Shown here: positions 17,692 through 26,330 of the stretch, in pieces
Position numbering within the stretch: the first letter of the stretch is position 1
How the letters are laid out: the number at the start of each line of letters is the position of its first letter
From: Bradyrhizobium sp. CCGB12
Lineage (GTDB): Bacteria; Pseudomonadota; Alphaproteobacteria; Rhizobiales; Xanthobacteraceae
Direction of reading: 5' to 3'
Assembly (NCBI RefSeq): GCF_024199845.1
Contig: NZ_JANADO010000001.1
Location: 5,270,001-5,334,000 of the forward strand
Length of the DNA stretch: 64,000 bases
The notes under the pieces: model-generated
Seen by the model: only the letters and a program-made list of their open reading frames with translations
What the model was told of the DNA's origin: nothing
The model's database searches: none
Position numbers and translations under genes: made by a program

Positions 17692-17922
17692 ATGAAGAAA
17701 CTTGCGCTCGCCGCGTCGCTGATCATTGCGGCCGGCTTCACATTGACAAGCCCTGCACTGGCCAAGGGTGGCCATGGGGGCGGTCATGGCCATGGTCATG
17801 GCCATGGCCACAAGATGAGCCATTACCACCATGGCACCCCGCCGGGATGGTACCATGGGCGCAAGGTCGGCTGGCGCGGTCACGGCTGCCCGCCCGGCCT
17901 GTGGAAGCAAGGCCGCTGCTGA
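17692..17922 (+). CDS. Secreted His/Gly-rich small protein
   Basis: A protein of 76 residues beginning MKKLALAASLIIAAGFTL, a clear signal peptide ending near ALA-K. The mature part is a run of Gly-His repeats (HGGGHGHGHGHGHK) followed by PPGWYHGRKVGWRGHGCPPG and two Cys residues. GGAGG lies five bases before the chosen ATG; starts at 17689 and GTG 17680 are less likely. The His run suggests binding of nickel, zinc or copper in the periplasm. The DNA shows a tandem CATGGC/T hexamer repeat, which is coding. Confidence 0.75.
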   Translation: MKKLALAASLIIAAGFTLTSPALAKGGHGGGHGHGHGHGHKMSHYHHGTPPGWYHGRKVGWRGHGCPPGLWKQGRC

Positions 17923-17942
17923 CGCTCAATATCTTCCAATGA

Positions 17943-17974
17943 AAGGCGTCGCCCTCCTGAGGGGGCGGCGCCTT
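17943..17974. terminator. Bidirectional hairpin terminator
   Basis: A 12-bp stem (AAGGCGTCGCCC with GGGCGGCGCCTT, one G-U pair) occupies the 53-base gap between two convergent genes. Its position fits termination of both. Confidence 0.7.
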
Positions 17975-17975
17975 C

Positions 17976-19262
17976 TCATATGCCGAGCCGGTCGCGCACG
18001 CGGCCCGCGATCACCGCGGTCGTCACCCCGACCGGCCAGAACGCGTGCATCGGGATCGGCTTGATGCCGGTGACCGGCATGTCGATCTCGGCCTTGGGGC
18101 CGCCAATCAATCGGCGTGCGAGCTGCGCGCCCATCGCGGTCGAGAGCGCGACGCCGCGGCCGTTGCAGCCGAGCGAGATCAGGATGTTCTCCGCGGGCTC
18201 ATGCACATGCGGATAATGGTCCTTGGTGATGGCAAGCCTGCTGTTCCAGCCATGCGTCCAGGCGACGCCCCTCAGCTGCGGCCATAGCCTCTCGGCATAG
18301 CGCATGAGATAAGCGACGTCGGACGGCGAGTTGATCCAGCGCATCGGGCCGCGTCCGCCCATCAACAGGCGATTCTGCTGATCGATACGGTAATAGACCG
18401 TGATGTGTCCGCTCTCGTAGAGGACGGAGCGCGTCGGCATGATCGCACGCGCAACCTCCTCGGAGAGTGGCGCAGTGGCGGCGATCGAGGAGAACACCGG
18501 CACGACGGTACGCCGGAGCGCGGGCCAGAGATCGTTGGTAAAACCGTTGGTGGCGAGCAGGACTTTCTCAGCACGAACCACGGCGCGTGGCGTCTCGATG
18601 CGCCAGCGGCTGCCCTCGCGGCGCAGTGACAAGGCCGGCGTCTCACCAAAAACCTTGGCGCCGGCGGAGATCGCGGCGCGCGCGAGGCCGCGGGCGTAGC
18701 TGAGGGGGTGCAGATCGCCGCCGCGCGCGTCCAGCATGGCGCCGATATAGCGATCCGTGCCGGTCATCTCGCGCAGCTGCTCGCGGTTCAGGTACCTCAC
18801 CGGCATGCCGCGCCGGATGCATTGCTGCGCGGTCTTCTCGATCGCGGCAGCGCTGGCCTCATTATAGGCCGCGCGCAGCGTGCCGTTCTGCCGCGCCTCA
18901 CACGGGATCTGGTAGCGACGGATCAGGTTGTGGGTGAAATTCGTGGTGCCGTAGGAAAAGTCGATCATGCGGCGACCGAACTCAGCGCCGAAATCGGCCT
19001 CGATCTGATCGGGGTCGTGCTTCAGGCCCGGATTGGTGTGGCCGCCATTATTGCCCGACGCGCCCCAGCCCGGCTCCTGCGCTTCCAGCACCAGCGCCTC
19101 GACGCCCTGCTCTGCCAGATGCAGCGCCGTGGACAGGCCGGTGTAGCCGCCGCCAACGATCGCGACGGAAACGGTCTTGTCGACATCGAGTGGCGGCGTT
19201 GCGACCGGCGCGACGGCAGTGTCGGCATAGAGCGAGGGCGGCAAAGGCAGGCGCGTCGTCAT
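17976..19262 (-). CDS. FAD-dependent amine/amino acid oxidoreductase (PuuB/DadA-like)
   Basis: A protein of 428 residues of the DAO family. The FAD-binding Rossmann motif VAIVGGGYTGLSTALHLAE lies near residue 31, followed by WGASGNNGGHTNPG and a C-terminal HVHEPAENILISLGCNGRG, as in gamma-glutamylputrescine oxidases. It should oxidatively deaminate an amine or amino acid, giving an aldehyde or keto acid plus ammonia. It is the last gene of a four-gene operon, 12 bases after the ABC ATPase, so the transporter probably imports its substrate. The substrate itself cannot be read from the sequence. Confidence 0.87.
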   Translation of the reverse strand: MTTRLPLPPSLYADTAVAPVATPPLDVDKTVSVAIVGGGYTGLSTALHLAEQGVEALVLEAQEPGWGASGNNGGHTNPGLKHDPDQIEADFGAEFGRRMIDFSYGTTNFTHNLIRRYQIPCEARQNGTLRAAYNEASAAAIEKTAQQCIRRGMPVRYLNREQLREMTGTDRYIGAMLDARGGDLHPLSYARGLARAAISAGAKVFGETPALSLRREGSRWRIETPRAVVRAEKVLLATNGFTNDLWPALRRTVVPVFSSIAATAPLSEEVARAIMPTRSVLYESGHITVYYRIDQQNRLLMGGRGPMRWINSPSDVAYLMRYAERLWPQLRGVAWTHGWNSRLAITKDHYPHVHEPAENILISLGCNGRGVALSTAMGAQLARRLIGGPKAEIDMPVTGIKPIPMHAFWPVGVTTAVIAGRVRDRLGI

Positions 19263-19274
19263 GGCAAGTTCCGG

Positions 19275-20006
19275 TCAGAGCGGATGCAGCACGCGGCGCA
19301 AAAAATCCTGCGTGCGCGGATGCTGCGGTTGATTGAGCAGCGCCCTGGCCGGCCCCTGCTCGACGATGACGCCGCCATCGATGAACAGCACGCGGTCGGC
19401 GACGTCGCGGGCAAAGCCCATCTCGTGGGTGACGACCACCATGGTCATGCCGTCGTCAGCGAGCTTGCGCATGACGCCGAGGACGTCGCCGACCAGTTCG
19501 GGGTCGAGCGCCGAGGTCGGCTCGTCGAACAGGATCGCCTTCGGCTGCATCGCTAGCGCCCGCGCGATGGCAACGCGCTGCTGCTGGCCGCCGGAGAGCT
19601 GCGGCGGATGCGCATCGGCCTTCTCCGCGAGCCCGACCTGGGCGAGCAGCGCGCGGCCGCGCTCCAGGGCCTGCGCACGCGGCTCCTTCTTCACGAAGAG
19701 CGGCCCCTCGATCACATTCTCCAGCGCCGTGCGATGCGGAAACAGGTTGAAGCGCTGGAACACCATCGAGACCTGGGTGCGGACGGCCACGATCGACGGC
19801 GCGTCGCGGTCGACCTTGAGACCTTCGACGCTGATCTCGCCGCGGTCGTAGCTTTCGAGCCCGTTGATGCAGCGCAGGATGGTCGACTTGCCGGAGCCGG
19901 AGGGGCCGATGATGCAGACCACCTCGCCCTTCTGAACGGCGGCCGTGATGCCCTTGAGCACCTCGACCTTGCCAAAGCTCTTGTGGACGTCGCTGAGCTC
20001 GATCAT
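19275..20006 (-). CDS. Polar amino acid ABC transporter, ATP-binding protein
   Basis: A protein of 243 residues. Walker A is GPSGSGKST, the signature is [15 protein letters not shown], Walker B is [14 protein letters not shown] and the switch His is VVTHEMGFA. This is the GlnQ/HisP type that energises uptake of polar amino acids. The start ATG at 20006 overlaps the permease stop in an ATGA, and longer upstream reading in the same frame is a shadow of the permease. Confidence 0.95.
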   Translation of the reverse strand: MIELSDVHKSFGKVEVLKGITAAVQKGEVVCIIGPSGSGKSTILRCINGLESYDRGEISVEGLKVDRDAPSIVAVRTQVSMVFQRFNLFPHRTALENVIEGPLFVKKEPRAQALERGRALLAQVGLAEKADAHPPQLSGGQQQRVAIARALAMQPKAILFDEPTSALDPELVGDVLGVMRKLADDGMTMVVVTHEMGFARDVADRVLFIDGGVIVEQGPARALLNQPQHPRTQDFLRRVLHPL

Positions 20007-20656
20007 CGCTTGCCGGCCCGCTTCTCGAAGTGACGAACCAGCAGGATCAACGGAATGCTCATGGTGAGGTACATCAGCGCCACGAGCGTGAAAACGCTGG
20101 TGTTCTTGAAGGTGGAGGACGCGATCAGCTTGCCTTGCAGGGCAAGCTCGGCGACCGTGATGGTGGAGGCCTGCGAGGAATCCTTCAGCATCATGATCAT
20201 GACGTTGCCGTAGGGTGGCAGCACGATGCGCACCGCCTGCGGCAGCACCACGCGGCGCATGGTCAGCCACCAGCCCATGCCGATGGACTGCGCCGCCTCG
20301 ATCTGCCCCTTGTCGATCGCCTCGATGCCGGCGCGGAAGTTTTCCGCCTGGTAGGCCGAATAGGCGATGCCGAGCCCGAGGATTGCGGCTTGCAACGCTG
20401 TGAGTGTGACGCCGAGATCCGGCATCACGAAATAGAGGTAGAACAGCAGCACGATGATCGGGATGCCGCGGATCACGTTGACCAGGCTGGCGCTGAGCAT
20501 CGACAGCGCCTTGATGCCGGAGACCCGCATCATCGCCCAGATCAGGCCGAGCACCGTCGAGAGCAGCAGCGAGCCGATGGTGACGATGATCGTCAGCGCG
20601 ACGCCGTTCATCAGGATCGGGAAGAACTCGACGGTGTCGTGCCAGAAGCCTTTCAT
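20003..20656 (-). CDS. Polar amino acid ABC transporter, permease
   Basis: A protein of 217 residues with about five membrane helices. The EAA-like cytoplasmic loop ([20 protein letters not shown]) contacts the ATPase. It is the only permease gene of the operon, so it probably acts as a homodimer. It follows the binding-protein gene by 22 bases and overlaps the ATPase gene. Confidence 0.94.
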   Translation of the reverse strand: MKGFWHDTVEFFPILMNGVALTIIVTIGSLLLSTVLGLIWAMMRVSGIKALSMLSASLVNVIRGIPIIVLLFYLYFVMPDLGVTLTALQAAILGLGIAYSAYQAENFRAGIEAIDKGQIEAAQSIGMGWWLTMRRVVLPQAVRIVLPPYGNVMIMMLKDSSQASTITVAELALQGKLIASSTFKNTSVFTLVALMYLTMSIPLILLVRHFEKRAGKR

Positions 20657-20678
20657 CGGAAAGCCTAGTCTCTACCGA

Positions 20679-21437
20679 TCAACCCTGTGCCTTCAGGCCC
20701 CATTTGTCGAGGATCTTGTCAATGGTGCCGTTGGCCTTCAGCTTCGCGAGCGAGGCGTTGATCTTGCCGAGCAGCGCAGCTTCGCCCTTGCGCACGCCGA
20801 TGCCAACCGAGCCGACGGTGACGGGCTTGTAGCCGTCGACGAGACGCACCTCGGGGAAGCCGCCCTGCTTCAAATTGTAGGCGAGGATCGGATAGTCGGC
20901 GTAGCCGGCCTTGAGGCGGCCGGTGTTCACGTCGCGCAGGATGTCGGGGATGGTGTCGTACGCCTTGACCTCGGCGAACAGGCCGGTCTTCTTCAGCGCG
21001 TCGACGAAGGCGGTGCCGACCTGGGCGCCGACCGTCTGGCCCTTGAGATCATCCTGCGTGGCATAGGCCTTGGTGTCGCTCTTCGGCACCACCAAGCCTT
21101 CGCCATAAGTGTAGATCGGGTCGGAGAAGTCGACGACTTCCTTGCGCGGCGCCGTGATGAACATTGCGGCCGCGATGATGTCGATCTTGCTCGAGGTCAG
21201 CGACGGGATCAGCGCCGAGAACTGCATCGGCTCGATCTGCACGTTGAAGCCGGCATCCTTGCCCACTTCAGTCACGAGATCGACCATGATGCCCTGGATG
21301 GTGTTGGTCTTGGTGTCGAGGAAGGTGAAGGGAATGCCCGTTGGTGTCGAGCCAACCTTCAACACCTGCTGCGCCGAAGCCGGCGCCATCGCTGCCAGTG
21401 CGAGTGCCGCCACTGCGGCCAGACCAAAACGCTTCAT
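20679..21437 (-). CDS. ABC transporter periplasmic substrate-binding protein (family 3)
   Basis: A protein of 252 residues with signal peptide MKRFGLAAVAALALAAMAP, cleaved near ASA-Q. The body shows family 3 features: VGSTPTGIPFTFLDTKTN, DIIAAAMFITAPRKEVVDFS, VGAQVGTAFVDALK and a C-terminal VGIGVRKGEAALLGKINA. It captures a polar amino acid or amine for the permease downstream. It is the first gene of the operon. The divergent promoter region carries two candidate operators for the XRE-cupin regulator. Confidence 0.93.
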   Translation of the reverse strand: MKRFGLAAVAALALAAMAPASAQQVLKVGSTPTGIPFTFLDTKTNTIQGIMVDLVTEVGKDAGFNVQIEPMQFSALIPSLTSSKIDIIAAAMFITAPRKEVVDFSDPIYTYGEGLVVPKSDTKAYATQDDLKGQTVGAQVGTAFVDALKKTGLFAEVKAYDTIPDILRDVNTGRLKAGYADYPILAYNLKQGGFPEVRLVDGYKPVTVGSVGIGVRKGEAALLGKINASLAKLKANGTIDKILDKWGLKAQG

Positions 21438-21520
21438 CGCATCCCCCTTTTGGGCTTGGCCGATGACGGCGCTCGCCGCATGTCGTGATCAGACGTTGCG
21501 GGCCAAGCCGTTTCGGCCTA

Positions 21521-21588
21521 TTTTCACCAATATGAAAATTTGGTCACACTTTCACGACCGATGCAAGCGGTTTTCATGCACATGAAGG
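21521..21588. promoter_or_regulatory. Two candidate operators, TTTTCA-N6-TGAA
   Basis: A perfect inverted repeat, TTTTCA at 21521-21526 and TGAAAA at 21533-21538, is followed by TTTTCA 21571-21576 with TGAA 21583-21586 at the same six-base spacing. Both are in the divergent region between the transporter operon and the regulator gene, 50 bases apart. They probably bind the XRE-cupin protein encoded at 21601. Confidence 0.6.
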
Positions 21589-21600
21589 AAGCGGTTTGAC

Positions 21601-22284
21601 GTGAGCGGTGGCAAAAGAATGCGCAAACCGGCCGGCGCAAAGCCGGCGAAGAAGCTGAAGGCCAAGGCCGGGACCAGGGCCAGAACCAAGGCTGTCACCA
21701 AACCCGCCGAGCCCGCGATGGACGTCGCGGTCGGTCGCCGCATCAGGGATCTCAGGCGCGTCAGGCAGTTCTCGCTGGAAACGGTCGCGGCGCGCACGGA
21801 CCTATCGATCGGTTTCCTCAGCCAGATCGAGCGAGGCCTGTCTTCACCGTCGCTGCGGGTACTGGCGACACTGGCCGACGTGCTGGGCGTCGGCATCGCC
21901 GCTTTGTTCGGCGCGAGCCCGAGTGCCGATGGCGGATCCGACCAGGTGGTGACGCGTGGACTTCAACGGCCCGAACTCAAGCTCTGGCGAACCGGTGTAT
22001 CGAAACAGTTGCTCAGCCCCGCGAGCACCGACAACAAGCTCAACCTGTTCCTGGTGCACCTGGAGCCCGGCGGCTCGACCGGCGACGAGCTCTATACCCA
22101 TGATGGCGAAGAAGCCGGTCTCGTGCTCGACGGCGAGATGATGTTGACGGTGGACAGCGAGACATGGTCGCTGAAAACGGGCGACAGTTTCAGATTTGCG
22201 AGCCGGCGGCCGCACCGGTTTTCCAATCCGGCGCAGGATGCAAAGGCCGTGGTGCTGTGGGTGAATTGCGTGACGGGGGCGTAA
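21601..22284 (+). CDS. XRE-family regulator with C-terminal cupin domain
   Basis: A protein of 227 residues. A Lys/Ala/Arg-rich N-terminal tail of about 40 residues precedes the helix-turn-helix (RIRDLRRVRQFSLETVAART, then SIGFLSQIERGLSSPSL). A cupin domain follows (LFLVHLEPGGSTGDE, HDGEEAGLVLDGEMML, DSFRFASRRPHRFSNP). This architecture is that of PuuR-type regulators of amine and amino acid catabolism, with the cupin sensing the substrate. It is divergent from the ABC operon and probably controls it. The start is GTG at 21601 with AAGGAAG upstream; ATG at 21619 is possible. Confidence 0.9.
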   Translation: MSGGKRMRKPAGAKPAKKLKAKAGTRARTKAVTKPAEPAMDVAVGRRIRDLRRVRQFSLETVAARTDLSIGFLSQIERGLSSPSLRVLATLADVLGVGIAALFGASPSADGGSDQVVTRGLQRPELKLWRTGVSKQLLSPASTDNKLNLFLVHLEPGGSTGDELYTHDGEEAGLVLDGEMMLTVDSETWSLKTGDSFRFASRRPHRFSNPAQDAKAVVLWVNCVTGA

Positions 22285-22317
22285 GCCTCCCTCCTTCCGA
22301 GCGCACACTCTCAGCCC

Positions 22318-22440
22318 GTCATCCTGAGGTGCGAGGCGTGGACGCAACGCGTCCCACGGGGAGCCTCGAAGGATGCACGGCCCCGATAGAGCCGGGCCGT
22401 CGCCCTTCGAGGGCCGCTGCAGGAGCGGCCACCTCGGGGT
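22318..22440. repeat. Intergenic palindromic repeat, GTCATCCTGAGG family
   Basis: It starts GTCATCCTGAGG and ends CCACCTCGGGGTAAC, with inner arms GCCTCGAAGGATG / GCCCTTCGAGGGC and a GGCCCCGATAG / GAGCCGGGCC hairpin. This matches a repeat type common in rhizobial intergenic DNA. It is adjacent to a GTCATTGCGAGG element at 22481. Confidence 0.7.
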
Positions 22441-22480
22441 AACGGAGATGGACTTGAACGACGCACGCTGCCTCCACATC

Positions 22481-22565
22481 GTCATTGCGAGGAGCCCTTG
22501 CGACGAAGCAATCCAGATTGTCTCCGCAGAAGGATACTGGATTGCTTCGCTGCGCTCGCAATGAC
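22481..22565. repeat. Intergenic palindromic repeat, GTCATTGCGAGG family, copy 2
   Basis: An 85-base copy with outer arms GTCATTGCGAGG / CTCGCAATGAC and inner arms GAAGCAATCCAG / CTGGATTGCTTC. It lies just after dadA's 3' end, between convergent genes, and may act as a bidirectional terminator. Confidence 0.85.
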
Positions 22566-22579
22566 GATCGGAGAGACCG

Positions 22580-23845
22580 CTACCCAAACCTGTGCTTGTA
22601 CCGATCCACCGTCAGCGCACTGACGTCGATGTCCGGCTTCTTGCCGGACAGCATGTCCGCGAGCACGCGGCCTGAGCCGCAGGACATGGTCCAGCCCAGC
22701 GTGCCATGGCCGGTATTGAGGTGGAGGTTGGCGTATTGCGTCGGGCCGATCACGGGCGGGCCGTCCGGCGTCATCGGGCGCAGGCCGCTCCAGAACGTCG
22801 CCTTGGCGAGATCGCCACCGCGCGGGAACAGATCGGTCAGCGAATGATCGAGCGTGGCGCGGCGTGCATCGTAGAGCTTGCTCGAATAGCCCGAGATTTC
22901 CGCGGTGCCGCCGACGCGAATGCGATCGCCGAGGCGCGTGATCGCGACCTTGTAGCTCTCGTCCATCACGGTGGATTCCGGCGCGCCGGAGGCGTCCTTG
23001 ATCGGCACCGTGATCGAATAGCCCTTCACTGGGTAGACCGGCAGCGAGATGCCGAGTGGCGCAACCAGCCGCGACGACCAGCTTCCGAGCGCGAGGACGT
23101 AGGCGTCCGCCTGCAACAGGCCGGCACTGGTCGCAACGCCGCTGACGCGCGCACCGTCGATGACGATGCGGTCGATGCCGTTGTTGAACATGAAGCGCAC
23201 GCCGAGCGCTTCGGCATGCTTGGCCAGCGCCTGCGTGAACATGTGGCAGTCGCCGGTCTCGTCCTGCGGCAAGCGAAGCCCACCGACGAACTTCTCCTTC
23301 ACGCCACCGAGGGCCGGCTCGACCGCAATGCAGCCCTCGCGGCTCAGCACCTCGAAAGGTACGCCGTACTGCTTGAGCACGGCGATGTCCTCAGCCGTGC
23401 CGTCGAGCTGGGCCTGGTACCGGAACAGCTGAAGCGTGCCCTGCGCACGCTCGTCATATTGAATGCCGATGTCACGGCGCAGATCGCGCAAGGAGTCGCG
23501 GCTGTATTCCGCGATCGGGATCATCCGGCTCTTGTTGACCGCGTAACGCGCGCTGGTGCAGTTGCGCAGCATCTTCAGCAGCCAGACCCACATCACGGGA
23601 TCGAGCTTCGGCCGCACCACCAGCGGGCCATGCTTCATCAAGAGCCACTTGACTGCCTTCACCGGCACGCCGGGGCCGGCCCAGGGCGAGGAATAGCCGG
23701 GCGAGACCTCGCCGGCATTGGCAAAGGAGGTCTCCAGCGCCGGCTCCGGTTGACGGTCGACGACCGTCACCTCATGCCCGGCACGCGCGAGGTAGTAGGC
23801 AGAGGTGACACCGATGACACCGCTGCCGAGGATCAGGACTTTCAC
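22580..23845 (-). CDS. dadA: D-amino acid dehydrogenase small subunit
   Basis: A protein of 421 residues, close to E. coli DadA in length. The FAD motif [20 protein letters not shown] is at the N-terminus, followed by [20 protein letters not shown], which is characteristic of DadA, and the C-terminal [16 protein letters not shown] and [17 protein letters not shown]. It oxidises D-amino acids, notably D-alanine, to keto acids and feeds electrons to the respiratory chain at the inner membrane. It lies 70 bases downstream of the aminotransferase gene on the same strand and may be cotranscribed. Confidence 0.93.
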   Translation of the reverse strand: MKVLILGSGVIGVTSAYYLARAGHEVTVVDRQPEPALETSFANAGEVSPGYSSPWAGPGVPVKAVKWLLMKHGPLVVRPKLDPVMWVWLLKMLRNCTSARYAVNKSRMIPIAEYSRDSLRDLRRDIGIQYDERAQGTLQLFRYQAQLDGTAEDIAVLKQYGVPFEVLSREGCIAVEPALGGVKEKFVGGLRLPQDETGDCHMFTQALAKHAEALGVRFMFNNGIDRIVIDGARVSGVATSAGLLQADAYVLALGSWSSRLVAPLGISLPVYPVKGYSITVPIKDASGAPESTVMDESYKVAITRLGDRIRVGGTAEISGYSSKLYDARRATLDHSLTDLFPRGGDLAKATFWSGLRPMTPDGPPVIGPTQYANLHLNTGHGTLGWTMSCGSGRVLADMLSGKKPDIDVSALTVDRYKHRFG

Positions 23846-23915
23846 GCTTCGTCAAACTCCCGCGGCATCACGCTCGCCGCTGCAAGAAAACTCTCCGCAA
23901 CGGCGAGAGCAATTA

Positions 23916-25244
23916 TCAGGCCACCTTCTTGATGGCGTCGCCGAGAATCGAAACCATCTGGTCGATGTGGCTCTTCTCGACGATGAGCGGGGGCGACATC
24001 GCGAATGAGTCGCCGCTCATGCGCAAATAAAGGCCGGTGTTGAAGCAATCGACCATGACGTCGTAGCCTCGCGCACCGACGACGCCGCCGCGCGGCGCCA
24101 GTTCGACCGCACCCATCAGGCCGCAATTGCGGATGTCGACGACGTTCGGCAGGCCCTTCAGCGAATGCAGCGCATCGCGCCAGTATTCGGCGATCGACGC
24201 ACCACGCGTGAGCAGGCCTTCGTCCTTGTAGATGTCGAGCGTCGCGATGCCGGCGGCGCAGGCGGTCGGATGCGCCGAATAAGTGTAGCCGTGGAACAGC
24301 TCCATCTGGCTCTCCGGGCCGACCATCATCCCGTCATGCACCTTGCGGCTCGCGAACACCGCACCGCAGGGAATGGTGCCGTTGGTGATGCCCTTGGCCG
24401 TCGTCATCAAGTCCGGCGTGACGCCGAAGAAGTTGGCGGCGAACGGCGTGCCGAGCCGACCGAAGCCAGTGATGACCTCGTCGAAGATCAGGAGGATGCC
24501 GTGCTTGTCGCAGATCTCGCGCAGGCGCTGGAGGTAGCCCTTCGGCGGCGGCAGCACCGCGGTCGACCCCGGCACCGGCTCGACGATAACGGCGGCGATG
24601 GTCTCGGCACCGTGGAGGCCGACCAGACGCTCGAGATCGTCGGCGAGCTCGGCGCCATGCTCGGGCTGGTCCTTGGCGAAGGCGTTGCGGGTGAGATCGT
24701 GTGTGTGCCGGATGTGGTCGACGCCCGGCAGCAGGGTGGCGAAGGCGCGGCGGTTGGCGACCATCCCGCCGACCGACGTACCGCCGAAGCCGACGCCGTG
24801 ATAGCCGCGCTCGCGGCCGATCAGGCGGGTCCGGCTCGACTGGCCATTGGCGCGGTGATAGGCGAGCGCGATCTTGAGCGCGGTATCGACCGACTCGGAG
24901 CCCGAGTTGGTGAAGAAGACGCGATCGAGACCCTTCGGCGCTATCTCGGCAAGGCGCTCGGCGAAGTCGAAGGCCAACGGATGGCCCATCTGGAATGTCG
25001 GCGCGAAGTCCAGCGTCATGAGCTGCCGCTCGACCGCCGCTGCGATCTGCTTGCGGCCATGACCGGCATTGACGCACCAGAGGCCGGCGGAGCCGTCGAT
25101 CACCTTACGACCGTCGACGGTGGTGTAGTGCATGCCTTCGGCCGAGGAAAACAGGCGCGGCGCCTTCTTGAACTGCCGGTTGGCCGTGAACGGCATCCAG
25201 AACGAGTCGGTCTTGATAGTGTTCGGAATCTGATGAAGGGTCAC
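23916..25244 (-). CDS. Class III omega-amino acid:pyruvate-type aminotransferase
   Basis: A protein of 442 residues, the normal size for beta-alanine/omega-amino acid:pyruvate transaminases. Visible features are FWMPFTANRQFK near the N-terminus (typical of this subgroup), FFTNSGSESVDTALKIA (phosphate contact), LLIFDEVITGFGRLG (Asp to the pyridine nitrogen) and TTAKGITNGTIPCG with the PLP Lys. GTG at 25244 is chosen because AAAGGAG sits eight bases upstream; an ATG at 25289 lacks one. It moves an amino group from an omega-amino acid or amine to pyruvate. A divergent XRE-cupin regulator probably controls it. Confidence 0.9.
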   Translation of the reverse strand: MTLHQIPNTIKTDSFWMPFTANRQFKKAPRLFSSAEGMHYTTVDGRKVIDGSAGLWCVNAGHGRKQIAAAVERQLMTLDFAPTFQMGHPLAFDFAERLAEIAPKGLDRVFFTNSGSESVDTALKIALAYHRANGQSSRTRLIGRERGYHGVGFGGTSVGGMVANRRAFATLLPGVDHIRHTHDLTRNAFAKDQPEHGAELADDLERLVGLHGAETIAAVIVEPVPGSTAVLPPPKGYLQRLREICDKHGILLIFDEVITGFGRLGTPFAANFFGVTPDLMTTAKGITNGTIPCGAVFASRKVHDGMMVGPESQMELFHGYTYSAHPTACAAGIATLDIYKDEGLLTRGASIAEYWRDALHSLKGLPNVVDIRNCGLMGAVELAPRGGVVGARGYDVMVDCFNTGLYLRMSGDSFAMSPPLIVEKSHIDQMVSILGDAIKKVA

Positions 25245-25354
25245 GGCCGCGCTCCTTTGCTGACGGGCTAGCAGAGCCACGGCTTCCAAAGCGCAACAAG
25301 TCCTTTTCTTGTGGCCTGCAAGCCATTGATTTTACTGAGGCCGCCGGTCCATAT

Positions 25355-25369
25355 TTGCGCGATCCGCAA
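25355..25369. promoter_or_regulatory. Candidate operator TTGCG-N5-CGCAA
   Basis: A perfect 5-5-5 inverted repeat lies in the 159-base divergent region between the aminotransferase gene and the XRE-cupin gene, 35 bases before the latter's ATG. Probable site for that regulator. Confidence 0.5.
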
Positions 25370-25403
25370 CACCTGCAACACCGGATCAGGCAAGGACCAG
25401 ACC

Positions 25404-25952
25404 ATGAGTGTCGACATCGGTGGACGTCTGCGATTCATCCGGGCGCGCCACAAGCTGTCACAGCGTGAGCTGGCAAAGCGTGCCGGCGTCACCAATTCGA
25501 CGATCTCGCTGATCGAATCCAACCAGATGAACCCGTCGGTCGGCGCGCTCAAGCGCATCTTGGACGGCATCCCGATGGGGCTCGCCGAGTTCTTCGCGCT
25601 GGAGCCGGAGAGCCGGCGCAAGATCTTCTACCGCGCCGAGGAGCTCACCGAGGTCGGCAAGAAGCCGATCTCCTACCGCCAGATCGGCGACAATCTGTTT
25701 GGCCGCAGTCTCCAGATCCTGAAGGAGCACTACGAGCCCGGCAGCGATACCGGTCGCGTCCACCTCGTCCATGACGGCGAGGAAGGCGGTATCGTGATCT
25801 CGGGCAAGCTCGAAGTGACCGTCGAGGACGAGCGGCGCATCCTCAATCCGGGCGATGCCTATTACTTCGAGAGCCGCCGACCACATCGCTTCCGCTGCGT
25901 CGGCGGCAAGCCGTGCGAAGTGATCTCTGCGTGCACGCCGCCGACGTTTTGA
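25404..25952 (+). CDS. XRE-family regulator with C-terminal cupin domain (PuuR-like)
   Basis: A protein of 182 residues, close to PuuR (185). The helix-turn-helix is RLRFIRARHKLSQRELAKRA with VTNSTISLIESNQMNPSV. The cupin part has VHLVHDGEEGGIVISGKLEV and DAYYFESRRPHRFRC. ATG at 25404 has AAGGA upstream. Divergent orientation suggests control of the aminotransferase. It is a homologue, in the broad sense, of the regulator at 21601 but lacks its basic N-terminal tail. Confidence 0.93.
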   Translation: MSVDIGGRLRFIRARHKLSQRELAKRAGVTNSTISLIESNQMNPSVGALKRILDGIPMGLAEFFALEPESRRKIFYRAEELTEVGKKPISYRQIGDNLFGRSLQILKEHYEPGSDTGRVHLVHDGEEGGIVISGKLEVTVEDERRILNPGDAYYFESRRPHRFRCVGGKPCEVISACTPPTF

Positions 25953-25971
25953 CACGTGTCTGTTATCCGTG

Positions 25972-26002
25972 ATCTTACGGAGCCACCGGTATCTTACGGA
26001 GC
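25972..26002. repeat. Two 12-bp direct repeats, 19-bp period
   Basis: ATCTTACGGAGC occurs at 25972-25983 and again at 25991-26002, just after the regulator stop. The spacing is near two helical turns, so a regulator or a recent duplication is possible. Confidence 0.45.
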
Positions 26003-26135
26003 TTGAGTCACCTCAATTTCCTCGAGCCGAACCTCTATATGATGCGAACGGTAGCCGAGCAGTCGTGGCGTAAGGCTCCGGACATTTAAGCACCTCCTTG
26101 GGCACTCCGGGGCCGCTTTGTAACAGGGCTCGCAG

Positions 26136-26288
26136 ATGAAGACCGCTCTCGCTTATGCAGAAGCTGCGCTCGAGGAAGTTCAGCGCGACACCGACAAGCT
26201 TCATTCGCGCGAGCTGCGTGACGCCATCGCGAAATACATCGAGGCGCAGCGAAAGCAGATCAAGGTCCTGCGCAGGATGATCAACTGA
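26136..26288 (+). CDS. Small helical hypothetical protein (50 residues)
   Basis: The frame starts MKTALAYAEAALEEVQRDTD and ends QIKVLRRMIN. It has a strongly amphipathic, charged helical pattern, no signal peptide and no membrane segment. No clear ribosome site is present (CAGGG lies nine bases upstream). It fills the gap between two unrelated genes. I do not recognise it; the even coil-like pattern is the only support. Confidence 0.45.
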   Translation: MKTALAYAEAALEEVQRDTDKLHSRELRDAIAKYIEAQRKQIKVLRRMIN

Positions 26289-26330
26289 CCGGCCGCGCGG
26301 AGCGAGCAAGTCTCGCCCCGCCTGCCCGCT

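Noticed and set aside
17779..17813. Tandem CATGGC/T repeat, considered as a CRISPR or VNTR
   Set aside because: Six-base units in frame encode Gly-His in a signal-peptide protein; there are no spacers.
24165..25271. Plus-strand frame of 368 codons
   Set aside because: Shadow of the aminotransferase, which has intact PLP motifs on the minus strand.
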